NCBI RefSeq assembly: GCF_002797355.1
Contig: NZ_KZ454939.1
Span: 901,828 to 965,827, forward strand
Length of the DNA stretch: 64,000 nucleotides
DNA from: Bacillus xiapuensis
GTDB lineage: Bacteria > Bacillota > Bacilli > Bacillales > Domibacillaceae
Direction of reading: 5' to 3'
Below the pieces are notes generated by a model. That model was not told where the DNA came from. It did not search any database and saw only the letters and a program-made list of their open reading frames with translations. This document shows positions 9,014 through 17,294 of the stretch, piece after piece. The position numbers were made by a program, and so were the translations under genes. Position 1 is the stretch's first letter; each line of letters opens with the position of its first letter.

Positions 9014-9720
9014 GATAACGGCTCTCCGATAAAGCGGTAACCTTCTCCCCAAACAGTTTGGATAAATTTTGGGGAGCGGCTGCTGTCCGAAAGCTTAGTG
9101 CGCAGACTTTTGATATGAACAGTCACTGTATTGCCCGCATTCAGATGATCTTGTCCCCAAATCCATTTATAGAGATCGGATTTAGTAAATGTTTGGAAAG
9201 GGTGTTTGGCGAAAAGAAAGAATAAATCTTTTTCTATAGCTGTCAATGTTAAAGGCTCCCCGTGCAAATAGAGAGCTTGGGCCGTGAAATCGACAGCTAG
9301 GCCGTTGTGATACTCTACGCGTGTTTGCCGAAACGGCTGCTGGCTGTAGCGGCGGTATCTTTTTAAATGTGAACAGATGCGGGCGCTTAGTTCTCCTAAG
9401 CTGAATGGTTTCGTGATATAATCATCCGCGCCGAGCCCCAGTCCTTTAATTTTGCTGCTGTCACTTTGCCGGGCGCTAATAATGAGCAATGGCACATCGC
9501 TTCCGTGGCGGATCGCTTCGCATAATGAATAGCCATCCAGCTCAGGCAGCATTAAATCTGCAATGACAAGGCTGTAATCACCGTGCCGAAAATCCTCAAG
9601 ACCTTCTTTGCCTGTAGAAGCCCATGTCACCTGATACCCCTCTTTGCGCAAATGATCTGAAACAACGCGGGCGATTTCATAATCATCTTCTACTAATAAA
9701 ATGTTCTCTTGTTTTTCCAA
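9010..9720 (-). CDS. OmpR-family response regulator, TTG start preferred
   Basis: 236 residues when started at TTG 9720, which lies 6 nt after GAGGGTG. The open frame extends to an ATG at 9768, but a TATAAT (complement of 9745-9750) falls inside that extension and looks like the promoter -10, so the shorter form is chosen. The receiver has EDD at 11-13, D55 in LVIADLMLP and DDYITKPF. The winged helix ends TVWGEGYRF. It is the first gene of the operon with the kinase and the LolA-like lipoprotein. Its targets are unknown. Confidence 0.92.
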   Translation of the reverse strand: MEKQENILLVEDDYEIARVVSDHLRKEGYQVTWASTGKEGLEDFRHGDYSLVIADLMLPELDGYSLCEAIRHGSDVPLLIISARQSDSSKIKGLGLGADDYITKPFSLGELSARICSHLKRYRRYSQQPFRQTRVEYHNGLAVDFTAQALYLHGEPLTLTAIEKDLFFLFAKHPFQTFTKSDLYKWIWGQDHLNAGNTVTVHIKSLRTKLSDSSRSPKFIQTVWGEGYRFIGEPLS

Positions 9721-10188
9721 TCGCTGCACCCTCTCTCTGTTTTTATTATAAGAAAAACGGGTGTTCATCCTTAAAAATTAATAATTGCTTAATAATTTGA
9801 TGAGGCTTATTCTCCATTTCTCCGTAAATGTATTGTATACTGATTTTTTTTTAGTAAACAAGCCGAAGGACATAACGGCAGGGGAAGTGGGGGCATCTAA
9901 AGGATGCAGAGAAGAAGCGGATGGTGAGTGAAGGGCATGCCGGAATACTTTGAGGCTGGGAACATCCATTATTTCCTGTGATGGCGGACTGCTTCATGCA
10001 AAAGAGAGGCAGTGTCAGGAAAGAGGGAAAAAGAAAGCCAGGATCCAAGACAAAGTGAACCTTCAACCGGCGGGAATTTTCTTTCATTCCCCGCTGCTGA
10101 AAAGAGGGATAAAGGCTAACATCGCAGCATCCTGCTGCAGCGCCTTTGCCGCCTTACATGGAAGATGAGATCCTGGCTTTCACTATGA
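9721..10188. other. Intergenic stretch holding one dispersed repeat
   Basis: It contains the promoter of the two-component operon at its left end and repeat copy 1 at 10053-10155. Nothing else was recognised. The open frame 9950-10168 that covers the repeat has no clear ribosome site. Confidence 0.5.
10053..10155 (+). repeat. Dispersed intergenic repeat, copy 1
   Basis: It begins AAGTGAACCTTCAA, then GGCGGGA with TTCCCCGCTG, AAAGGCTAACATCGCAGC and TGC-rich DNA. The same order of blocks recurs at 45881, 57808 (minus) and, in part, at 34640 (minus) and 40133. The forward frame from GTG reads VNLQPAG, then SPLLKRGIKANIAA, close to the frames of copies 2 and 3. Confidence 0.7.
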
Positions 10189-11349
10189 TTATTCAATGGT
10201 CGGAATATTTCGCTGCTTAGCTGCGTGTATGACGTCAACTTTTACAGAAACATTTTTCAAAGAATCCTCTGTTAATGGAATTTTCCCGTCCTGTTCAAGC
10301 TTCTTCCATAGCTTAACATTTTCCCGGTATAACGATTCAGAGAGGCGGAAGATATCGGTATTATGCTCAAGACCGTCTAAATAGACGGATTTGATTTGCT
10401 TTTCCATCGTTTCTTCGGCTTTTTTGGCAATGGTAGGGCCGCTTACGTCTTGCTGCAGTGATCTTAAAATGGCATCCGCTTGAACGGAGATGGTGAAGCG
10501 CAGATCATTCGCCGTTCCCACCGGTGTCACCTCTACTTTAAGCTTATCAATAATGAGGCTGATATCTCTGTATCCTTTTTCGGTTAGCCTTAACTCTTCT
10601 CTTTTCAGATCGGGATTGAGCCATTTTAAGCCGTTGGTCCTGTCTCCCTTGATGAATCCTTTTAAATGGTCTTTTGTGACGAGCGCCACTCCTCTCGTTT
10701 CAATCGATTGATGCTGCGCTTCATCCGTCCTCCATCTTCTTGTCACCCTAACCAACGGCAGCCTGGCTTCGTGAGGAGGTTCATTGAGCAAAATGATCAT
10801 CTCCCTCAGATCGACCGGCCGAACAAGCGAGCTTTGCTTATAAGTAGATTGCGGATCGCTTAAGCGGGAAAGAGCGGTGGACATTTCCATAATCGGGATG
10901 TTCGTCAGCAAAGGGGGTAACGGTTCATCCGTTGCAAACAGATAGACGCGGTAGCGCGTTTCCTGATATCTGTCTATAAAGTCGATAGCAGATTTCAGCC
11001 TATCGCTGTTTAAAGCCTCTTCTGTTAACACGACAAATGCAAGATGGCCCCAAAAAATTCTGCGCTGGGATGAGGCATATAAATTAAACATCGCCTCCAC
11101 AACAGTTTTGCCGGTAGCCCGGCCCACCTCCACATTTGTCACTGTATTGTTGCTTGCTTCCGATTTGGCCAGCAGACCGGGATTGATAATTTGCATATAA
11201 ATCGTATATTCTCCGTCTTTATAGTCGATGCCGATCCCGTGCAAGTAGACCATTCTCTCTGGTTCATTCGAATCCCAGCATCCGGCTAAAAAGGCAGCGG
11301 CCAAAAGCCAAACAGCCCATAACGATAACCGGGATCTTCGTTTTCGCAT
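10189..11349 (-). CDS. gerC: Spore germination receptor lipoprotein, Ger(x)C family
   Basis: 386 residues with a signal peptide and lipobox Cys24 (AAFLAGCWDSNEPE), the standard opening of GerAC/GerBC/GerKC proteins, which begin GCWD. The family forms the C subunit of nutrient germinant receptors on the outer face of the spore inner membrane. The ATG at 11349 overlaps the gerA-type stop by one base. It is the last gene of a leftward B-A-C operon. The nutrient sensed cannot be predicted. The symbol is generic, not a specific orthologue. Confidence 0.92.
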   Translation of the reverse strand: MRKRRSRLSLWAVWLLAAAFLAGCWDSNEPERMVYLHGIGIDYKDGEYTIYMQIINPGLLAKSEASNNTVTNVEVGRATGKTVVEAMFNLYASSQRRIFWGHLAFVVLTEEALNSDRLKSAIDFIDRYQETRYRVYLFATDEPLPPLLTNIPIMEMSTALSRLSDPQSTYKQSSLVRPVDLREMIILLNEPPHEARLPLVRVTRRWRTDEAQHQSIETRGVALVTKDHLKGFIKGDRTNGLKWLNPDLKREELRLTEKGYRDISLIIDKLKVEVTPVGTANDLRFTISVQADAILRSLQQDVSGPTIAKKAEETMEKQIKSVYLDGLEHNTDIFRLSESLYRENVKLWKKLEQDGKIPLTEDSLKNVSVKVDVIHAAKQRNIPTIE

Positions 11350-12851
11350 CAGGATCCCCCTTTCTTTGTCGCGTCTTGAGGATTAAGAGCATTCATCCGT
11401 TTCTCATACTTGCTGAATGGCAGACGGAGGATCGCTTTGGCGATATTTTTCCAATCTAGCCTTGTGGCTACTTCTAAATAAGGAACACCAAATACTCGCA
11501 CTCTGGCCACTAAGATGCCGATCAAAAACATGGAAACGAAAAACCCGAAAAACCCGAAAAGAGAGACAAGGAAAATCACGAAGAACCGCATCAGCGATAT
11601 CGTCCCGACAAGCGTTTGATTGACTAGTGTATACGTGGCAACCGTAGAGGCGGCAATAATTACAAGCATGGCGGGGCTGGTTAAACCGGCTCGAATAGCT
11701 GCATCGCCAATGATCAAACCACCGACGACACTCAGCGTTTGCCCGACAGCTATCGGCAGCCGCAGCCCAGCTTCTCTGAAGAGCTCGAACAACAGCAGCA
11801 TGAGAAACGCTTCCAAAGCGGTGGGAAAAGGAACGCCTCTTCTGGATTCGACAACGGTAGCCAGCAGATTAAGCGGCAGCTGGTTTTGGTGGAAAGCGGT
11901 CAGGGCTACCCAAAAGCCGGGAAGAAAAGTAGCAATCGTAATGCCTAGTACCCGCATCAGCCGTTCGAATGAATTGAATAAATAATTATTCTCTTTATCT
12001 TCAGCGCTTTTCAGTAAAAAAAATAAGTTAACCGGTGTGATATACGCATAGGCAACCCCGTCAATTAAAATGACAAAGCGGCCATTCAGCAGGGATTCCA
12101 CCGCAAAGTCTGCACGTCCGGTATAGGTGTGGCGCGGAAAAATCGCATAAGCTTCATCATTGATTAATTCCTCAAGTTGGGCTCCGCTTAATAAGCTGTC
12201 GACATTCACAGCGGACAGCTTCTGTTTAATTTGCTCGAGGACATTCTGATCCGCGATATCCTTCATGTATAACAGAGATACTTTTGTTTTCGACCGCGTG
12301 CCTAATTCGAAGTTCTCGCTGACGAGTGAAGTAGTACGGAGTCTTTTGCGAATTAAAGCGTAATTGATCGCGATGTTTTCAATGAAATTATCCCGCGGTC
12401 CTTTGACTGATACTTCGGTCGCTGTTTCCTCAGGTTTTCGCTCCGGCCGCTCAGCGATATCAACAGAAATAAGTATTTCTTGCTTCTTGAAAAGAAGAAC
12501 CAGCTTTCCGGAAAATATATCTGAAATAAGTTGTTCCTCGGCTTGCACTGGCTGGATTGAAGGAAGCTGGAGAGAAAAAAGCTTCTCAAGTGTGATGTCT
12601 TCCAACTGCCGTTTTGAAAACTCTTCCAGTTTTTGAGGGATGACGTGAAATAGCATTTTGCTGCTGACTAAGCCAGTGCAGTACACGAGCAGGACATTGA
12701 GATCATTGAATTGGCAGGCTGAAAATTGAACATCGGTGCAGTTGCTGAATACGCTTCTGATTTGTTCTTCATTCAAGAAGCGCCGGGCAGTGCGTTTCTT
12801 TGTTTTATCTGTTTTCTGTTGATTGAGCAGTTTTGCTTTTTTAAACTTCAT
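11349..12851 (-). CDS. gerA: Spore germination receptor A subunit, GerA family
   Basis: 500 residues. The N-terminal 270 residues form the soluble GerA domain with the conserved DNFIENIAINYALIRKRLR, and PRHTYTGRADFAVESLLNGR before the membrane part. The C-terminal part (about 290-470) has roughly five membrane segments with FLPGFWVALTAFHQNQLP and ESRRGVPFPTALEAFLMLL, typical of GerAA/GerBA/GerKA. Its 5' end overlaps the B-subunit gene by 11 nt. It should assemble with the B and C products in the inner spore membrane. Expression in the forespore under SigG is expected for the family but no promoter was identified. Confidence 0.95.
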   Translation of the reverse strand: MKFKKAKLLNQQKTDKTKKRTARRFLNEEQIRSVFSNCTDVQFSACQFNDLNVLLVYCTGLVSSKMLFHVIPQKLEEFSKRQLEDITLEKLFSLQLPSIQPVQAEEQLISDIFSGKLVLLFKKQEILISVDIAERPERKPEETATEVSVKGPRDNFIENIAINYALIRKRLRTTSLVSENFELGTRSKTKVSLLYMKDIADQNVLEQIKQKLSAVNVDSLLSGAQLEELINDEAYAIFPRHTYTGRADFAVESLLNGRFVILIDGVAYAYITPVNLFFLLKSAEDKENNYLFNSFERLMRVLGITIATFLPGFWVALTAFHQNQLPLNLLATVVESRRGVPFPTALEAFLMLLLFELFREAGLRLPIAVGQTLSVVGGLIIGDAAIRAGLTSPAMLVIIAASTVATYTLVNQTLVGTISLMRFFVIFLVSLFGFFGFFVSMFLIGILVARVRVFGVPYLEVATRLDWKNIAKAILRLPFSKYEKRMNALNPQDATKKGGS

Positions 12852-13950
12852 GAGAAGACCTCCGTTTTTTCTTTGAGAAAAGTAAGGCCAAAAAGCTGAA
12901 CACTAATGAAAAAGCGAAGAAGAACCAAAAAGTAGCCGGCAATGTATAGTTTTTCAGCCAGTTCATATAGGTAAGATCACTAATAGGAACGATCACGATC
13001 ATAAGAGCTGAGATAAATAGAAGCCGTTTATTCTTGGTTTGCTCGCTCTTAGCCGGAAACATTTCTTTAATCAATACCAGAAATAAAGCAATGCGGATAA
13101 AAGCACCCGACAGCCACTGGTAAATCGATAAAAAATCAAGATGCTCGATAAAGCTTCCTAATGATACTAAACTCCATTCTTCATAGGGGGGGAATCTTTG
13201 CTTTGAGGCTTCCGTTGGCCCGAACTCGATAATCGCTCCGACCAGAGGCCCCAAGGTGAGCAAAGTCAGAATCAAAATGGTCACAGCGAAATGGCGCCAT
13301 TTAAGCGGAGCATCCACTTTATGCTGCAATAGTAAAAAAATAAAAACTTCAGCCAGCCCCGACAATTGATAAATCAAACTGTTGAAAATCGGGCGATAGC
13401 CATGCTCCAAAAGGGGGAGCAGTAAAGAATAATTTTTATATTGAAGATTGGAAATCGCCACAAAGAATCCGAAAAGCGTGATAAAAAGCAGTAGAAATAT
13501 ATTTATCACGCTAATCGTGCGCAAATTGGTTGCAGCTAACAGCCAGCATGTAAGAGCAAAGAGAAAAGTCAGTAAAAAAAACGGAGTGTCAGGCAAAAAA
13601 ACAATTTTCATCCATACAATGGTTTCTCTTAATGTAATGGATACCATTAGCAAAAGGTAGCAGCTAAGAAGAATTATGATCCCTTTTGTCATCTTCTTTC
13701 CAATCACAGCGGACAGCCAATCAAATAAAGGCTGGCCTTTTGTCTTCTTATGCACATAAAGTAAAAGCAGCACCCAAATCAGCATAATGGCCATGGAGAT
13801 CAGCACAGCCATCCAAGCATCTCGGCCGGCGGTGCGAACTAACGGAGAGACCACAAATACATGATTTTTTAAACCGATCGCTGTCATCGCTAGGAAAATC
13901 AATTGTAATGGAGTGATAGAATCTGATTTCTGAATAACAATCACCTGCAA
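12841..13950 (-). CDS. gerB: Spore germination receptor B subunit (GerAB/APC-like permease)
   Basis: 369 residues with about ten membrane segments, family GerAB of endospore germination permeases. The opening ITPLQLIFLAMTAIG and the loop VSPLVRTAGRDAWMAVLIS are characteristic. In the family this subunit binds the nutrient germinant. The first possible start is TTG 13950; the ribosome site is weak and a start a few codons further in cannot be excluded. It is the first gene of the operon, followed with overlap by gerA and gerC. The order B-A-C differs from the A-B-C order of most B. subtilis ger operons. Confidence 0.92.
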   Translation of the reverse strand: MQVIVIQKSDSITPLQLIFLAMTAIGLKNHVFVVSPLVRTAGRDAWMAVLISMAIMLIWVLLLLYVHKKTKGQPLFDWLSAVIGKKMTKGIIILLSCYLLLMVSITLRETIVWMKIVFLPDTPFFLLTFLFALTCWLLAATNLRTISVINIFLLLFITLFGFFVAISNLQYKNYSLLLPLLEHGYRPIFNSLIYQLSGLAEVFIFLLLQHKVDAPLKWRHFAVTILILTLLTLGPLVGAIIEFGPTEASKQRFPPYEEWSLVSLGSFIEHLDFLSIYQWLSGAFIRIALFLVLIKEMFPAKSEQTKNKRLLFISALMIVIVPISDLTYMNWLKNYTLPATFWFFFAFSLVFSFLALLFSKKKRRSSHEV

Positions 13951-14124
13951 TACTTTATATTACAGATAGTTTTTTCTAAATCGCTTTCTTTATACGGGTT
14001 ATTTACCAGGAAGGAGCTGATATTGGAAGGAAATTCTCAGGCAGAGGGTCTCGATGCAGTTGTATTGGATAGGAATGGAAGGGCAAGGCAGCAGTCCAAG
14101 TTAAACCGATGCGGCTGTAAATGA

Positions 14125-14168
14125 AAAGAGGAGAGCACCCGAGCGAAACTTCGGTGTTCTCCTCTTTG
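14125..14168 (-). terminator. Strong hairpin next to the decayed membrane gene
   Basis: AAGAGGAGAGCACC and GGTGTTCTCCTCTT form a long stem with one G-T mismatch. Read leftwards it is followed by TTTTCATTT. It sits 3 nt past the TAA of the degraded frame 14171-14470, as expected for its terminator. Confidence 0.7.
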
Positions 14169-14170
14169 TT

Positions 14171-14470
14171 TTACTTCACATCTCCAATTGAAGCAGGATC
14201 CTTTTCGGGGCAGAAAGTTTTGGCCAAATACATATGGAAGAACCACTCGCCTATGGCAATAGATGTAGAAGAGAGAACGATAGCGGTGAACAGCGGGATA
14301 ACTGTTTCGGCTATCATTGCTCCCATGATCCAGGTGCCTAGTGCAGCTCATCCAAAGTCACAAGTCGTTGCTGCCATGTTCGTTGAATTCCGGAAGATCA
14401 GCAAATTCCTAATGATATACGTGCTGACTGTGAGCGCAGCACTAGTTAGGATGACATTGATATTGACATA
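14171..14470 (-). pseudogene. Remnant of a small membrane protein with an in-frame TGA
   Basis: Reading leftwards from 14470 gives 100 codons ending TAA at 14171, broken once by TGA at 14348-14350 and by another TGA just upstream at 14471-14473. The conceptual protein has three hydrophobic stretches, including VILTSAALTVSTYII and AETVIPLFTAIVLSS, then GEWFFHMYLAKTF and a polar tail. The coherent membrane profile on both sides of the stop, plus the adjacent terminator, argue that this was a gene. I do not recognise the family. Confidence 0.45.
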
Positions 14471-14599
14471 TCATAAACAAGCCTTAGCGTAATAAGCAAC
14501 ACTGCTTTTATGTGATCCAATGAAATACCTTAATCATTCTTTACCCGGAAGGGAACTATTTAATCCCAAAACTTGGATTAAGCAGCGGAAGGCAAAGCA

Positions 14600-14628
14600 G
14601 TCCAGGCGTTTGCGGGAAGCGCCTGGAC
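14600..14628 (-). terminator. Terminator of the CNNM/CorC-like gene
   Basis: GTCCAGGCG at 14600-14608 is perfectly inverted at 14620-14628. Read leftwards it leads into TGCTTTGCC. It lies 12 nt past the stop at 14640. Confidence 0.65.
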
Positions 14629-14639
14629 GGTCAATCAAG

Positions 14640-15896
14640 CTATGATTTTGGAGCTGTTGGAGGTTCGCTGATAAACGTTTTTGTGATTTTCACTTTCTTA
14701 ATCCGGTTGTATTCCATTTCTTTGATTTCAAAAAGGAGATGGTGGTATTTTAACGTCTCTCCTTCTGTCGGAATATGACCAAATTCTTTGAATAAGAAGC
14801 TGGCTAAAAAACCCTCCGCTTCCGGAATTTTCGTATTAAAGGCTTGGTTCAAGCGGGGGATTGATAATCGGCCGCTACAAATCATATGTGTATCGGTTAG
14901 TTCCTGAATGAGCACTTCTTCATCTTGGTCGGTTTCATCTTCAATTTCGAGACCGATCATCGCTTCAATAATATCTTCATGGGTGATGATTCCGGCTGTT
15001 CCTCCGTATTCATCCAGCACGATGGCGATATGCTTCTTCTCTTTCAGCATCATCTTAAATACTCTTTCAATGGGCGTCGATTCCACGATGAACAGCGGAT
15101 GATTATCCGCAAATTGTTCCAATGGAGCCTCCGGTGTCAGCGACCACTTCAGCAGCATCTTAGAATGGAACACCCCGACAATATGGTCCATATCGCCGTT
15201 ATAGACCGGATATCTCGTGTAATTATGATCTAAAATAATCGATTGGGCTTCTTCGTAGCTACTGCCGACTGGAATCCCGACAATATCCATTCTGGGCGTT
15301 TTTAATGCATCATGCACACCCTTTGCGTAGAAGTCGATCATGCCTTTGATTCTTAATGTTTCTTCACTTTGGAAAGTCCCTTCCTGAGAAGCGATATCCA
15401 CCATCGTCTTTAATTCCTCTTTAGAAAAAGAAACTGGCTTTGCCTTTCCTTTTGAAAGAAAAGAAATAATGAATCCAGTGAACTTGGATAATAAAAAAGT
15501 GATCGGCTTTAACAGCACAAGAAGCAAGGAAATGACGGGCACCACTTTGTAAGCGATTCTGTCGGAAAAGGTAGCTGCGATCGTTTTGGGCAGCACTTCG
15601 CCAAAGATAATCAGAAAGACTGTCAATATGCCGGTAGCGATTCCGACATTAATGCCGTATTGAATGGCGATAATCGTAACCAGCGTCGGCAGCATAATAT
15701 TGGCGATATTGTTGCCAATTAAAATGGCCGTAATGAGTTCATCCGGCTTGGATACAAGTGCAAGCAACCGTCTGGCTTTTTTATCATTGTTTTCTGCTCT
15801 CGTTTTCAATTTCATTTTGTTCACAGCCGTAAGGGCTGTTTCGCTTCCGGATAGGAAAGCAGACATCATAATAAAAAATAAAATAGCCAAAAACAT
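14640..15896 (-). CDS. CNNM/CorC (hemolysin C-like) membrane protein with CBS domains
   Basis: 418 residues from an ATG at 15896 placed after GGAGGTTAACT; the upstream in-frame ATG lacks a ribosome site. Residues 1-185 form the DUF21/CNNM membrane domain (MSAFLSGSETALTAVNKMK, ILIGNNIANI). A CBS pair follows (about 200-325: TPRMDIVGIPV, YTRYPVYNGDMDHIVGVFH and HIAIVLDEYGGTAGIITHED). The C-terminal CorC/HlyC domain contains IPRLNQAFNTKIPE. Family members are linked to Mg2+ export or tolerance, as for B. subtilis YhdP/MpfA and YrkA. Which paralogue this is cannot be told. Confidence 0.92.
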   Translation of the reverse strand: MFLAILFFIMMSAFLSGSETALTAVNKMKLKTRAENNDKKARRLLALVSKPDELITAILIGNNIANIMLPTLVTIIAIQYGINVGIATGILTVFLIIFGEVLPKTIAATFSDRIAYKVVPVISLLLVLLKPITFLLSKFTGFIISFLSKGKAKPVSFSKEELKTMVDIASQEGTFQSEETLRIKGMIDFYAKGVHDALKTPRMDIVGIPVGSSYEEAQSIILDHNYTRYPVYNGDMDHIVGVFHSKMLLKWSLTPEAPLEQFADNHPLFIVESTPIERVFKMMLKEKKHIAIVLDEYGGTAGIITHEDIIEAMIGLEIEDETDQDEEVLIQELTDTHMICSGRLSIPRLNQAFNTKIPEAEGFLASFLFKEFGHIPTEGETLKYHHLLFEIKEMEYNRIKKVKITKTFISEPPTAPKS

Positions 15897-16059
15897 AGTT
15901 AACCTCCAATGGGAAGATATATAGTAAACAAACATACCCTTTTTATTATGTCAAAAAACGGCTGTTTCATAAACAAATACGCTTGTACTCTCAAGATTGG
16001 TCACCAATAAAGATGCCGGAGCATATGTTAAAAGTGCCTAGAAAGGGGGAAGCGCATTA

Positions 16060-16890
16060 ATGAGTGTTCAGCAGTATTTGAAGGACGCTAAACAATGGTG
16101 CGAAGAAGTGAGTCAAGCAATGGAGATGGAGCCGCAGCTGTTAAACAGCTGGCAAGAGCAGCTGAAAGAAATAGAACAGGCGGCTGGCAATGAGAAGGAG
16201 AAGGATGTTCTTGCAGAAAAAGTACAGTCTTTATACAGGGAATGGGATGAATTTTATCAAAGGCTGGAAGGACGGGAAGTGCCGATTGGAGGCCATAAGC
16301 TTCCGCCGCTTCCATACCGTTACAATGCTTTAGAGCCGTATATTGATGAGGAGACGATGCGGCTGCATCATGATATTCATCACCAAAGCTATGTCGATGG
16401 ATTAAATAAAGCAGAAAAGGAAATGGCGAAGGCTCGCAGGACGAATGATTTTGCACTGATCAAGCATTGGGAGAGGGAAGCCGCTTTTAACGGGGCAGGG
16501 CATTATCTTCACTCCATCTTCTGGAAAGTGATGTGCCCCTCCGGCGGCGGTAAACCCGCAGGTGGGCTTGAACGGGAGCTAGCGCATTCCTTTGGCAGCT
16601 TTTCAGATTTTAAAAAGCATTTTTCAGCTGCCGCAGAAAAAGTCGAAGGAGGAGGCTGGGCCATTCTAGTGTGGTCGCCTCAGGCGCAGCGGATGGAAAT
16701 CCTGCAAGCGGAAAAACATCAGAATTTAAGCCAGTGGGATGTTGTTCCATTGCTTGTTCTGGACGTGTGGGAGCACGCTTATTATTTAAAATATAAAACA
16801 AAGAGAAAAGAGTATATTGAGAACTGGTGGAATATTGTGTGCTGGGACGAAGTGCATAAAAGACTGAAGCGGGCTAAAAAGCATGGATAA
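16060..16890 (+). CDS. sodF: Fe/Mn superoxide dismutase, long form (SodF-like)
   Basis: 276 residues. An N-terminal helical extension of about 80 residues precedes the catalytic domain that begins KLPPLPYRYNALEPYID, the arrangement of B. subtilis SodF. Metal ligands are visible: His in MRLHHDIHHQSYVDGLN, His in NGAGHYLHSIFW, and Asp/His in LLVLDVWEHAYY. The second motif has Leu where most family members have Asn before the ligand histidine region (usual GHxNH). The enzyme dismutates superoxide in the cytoplasm or spore. It has a strong ribosome site (AAAGGGGGAAG) and its own terminator, so it is monocistronic. The Fe or Mn preference is not predictable here. Confidence 0.92.
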   Translation: MSVQQYLKDAKQWCEEVSQAMEMEPQLLNSWQEQLKEIEQAAGNEKEKDVLAEKVQSLYREWDEFYQRLEGREVPIGGHKLPPLPYRYNALEPYIDEETMRLHHDIHHQSYVDGLNKAEKEMAKARRTNDFALIKHWEREAAFNGAGHYLHSIFWKVMCPSGGGKPAGGLERELAHSFGSFSDFKKHFSAAAEKVEGGGWAILVWSPQAQRMEILQAEKHQNLSQWDVVPLLVLDVWEHAYYLKYKTKRKEYIENWWNIVCWDEVHKRLKRAKKHG

Positions 16891-16925
16891 GCACCTAATG
16901 ATCACTAGGTGCATTGCTTATTTCC
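16891..16925 (+). terminator. Terminator after sodF
   Basis: GCACCTA at 16891-16897 and TAGGTGC at 16906-16912 form a hairpin immediately past the stop codon. It is followed by ATTGCTTATTT. Confidence 0.65.
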
Positions 16926-16964
16926 TCTAATTGTATTAAACTTAAGATAATTTTAATTTAATAG

Positions 16965-17150
16965 AAAATTTGGTGCCTTTGTGCGAGCGAAGGGTAACAG
17001 GGAATCGGGTGGAAATCCCGAGCGGTCCCGCCACTGTAACCGGAAAGTTCTCTTTTCACAGCGTCACTTGACAGCTATTGCGTCGGGGAAGACGAAGAGA
17101 GCGCGCTTGATTCGGAAGCCAGGAGACCTACCAAGTTTTTGATCGTCAGC
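16965..17150 (+). ncRNA. Cobalamin (B12) riboswitch
   Basis: The conserved blocks occur in order: TTGGTGCC at the start, GGGTAACAGGGAA, a GGTGGAAATCC stem, the B12-box GGTCCCGCCACTGTAACCGG and finally GAAGCCAGGAGACC near 17115-17130. It lies directly upstream of btuC-btuD-btuF. A hairpin with T7 at 17233-17267 shows that control is probably by transcription termination: bound adenosylcobalamin would stop expression of the importer. Confidence 0.95.
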
Positions 17151-17232
17151 TTTTGCCTTCGCGGAGAGGAAAGGTGTTTGCAAGCGAACAGCTTCAGCAG
17201 GCTTGCTTAAGTCTGCTTATTGGGATGCCATG

Positions 17233-17267
17233 ACCTATTCTGCATGAAAAGAATAGGTTTTTTTGTT
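17233..17267 (+). terminator. Attenuator of the cobalamin riboswitch
   Basis: ACCTATTCT at 17233-17241 is inverted as AGAATAGGT and followed by seven T residues. It sits between the riboswitch and the btuC start at 17295. Confidence 0.85.
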
Positions 17268-17294
17268 GAAAAAAACAGAAAGGCAGGTGTTGGA

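Noticed and set aside
9950-10168. 72-codon frame over repeat copy 1
   Set aside because: Same reason: the similar part starts at a GTG inside the frame and there is no ribosome site upstream.
14037-14351. 104-codon minus-strand frame
   Set aside because: It is out of frame with the coherent membrane-protein remnant at 14171-14470 and runs through the terminator hairpin.
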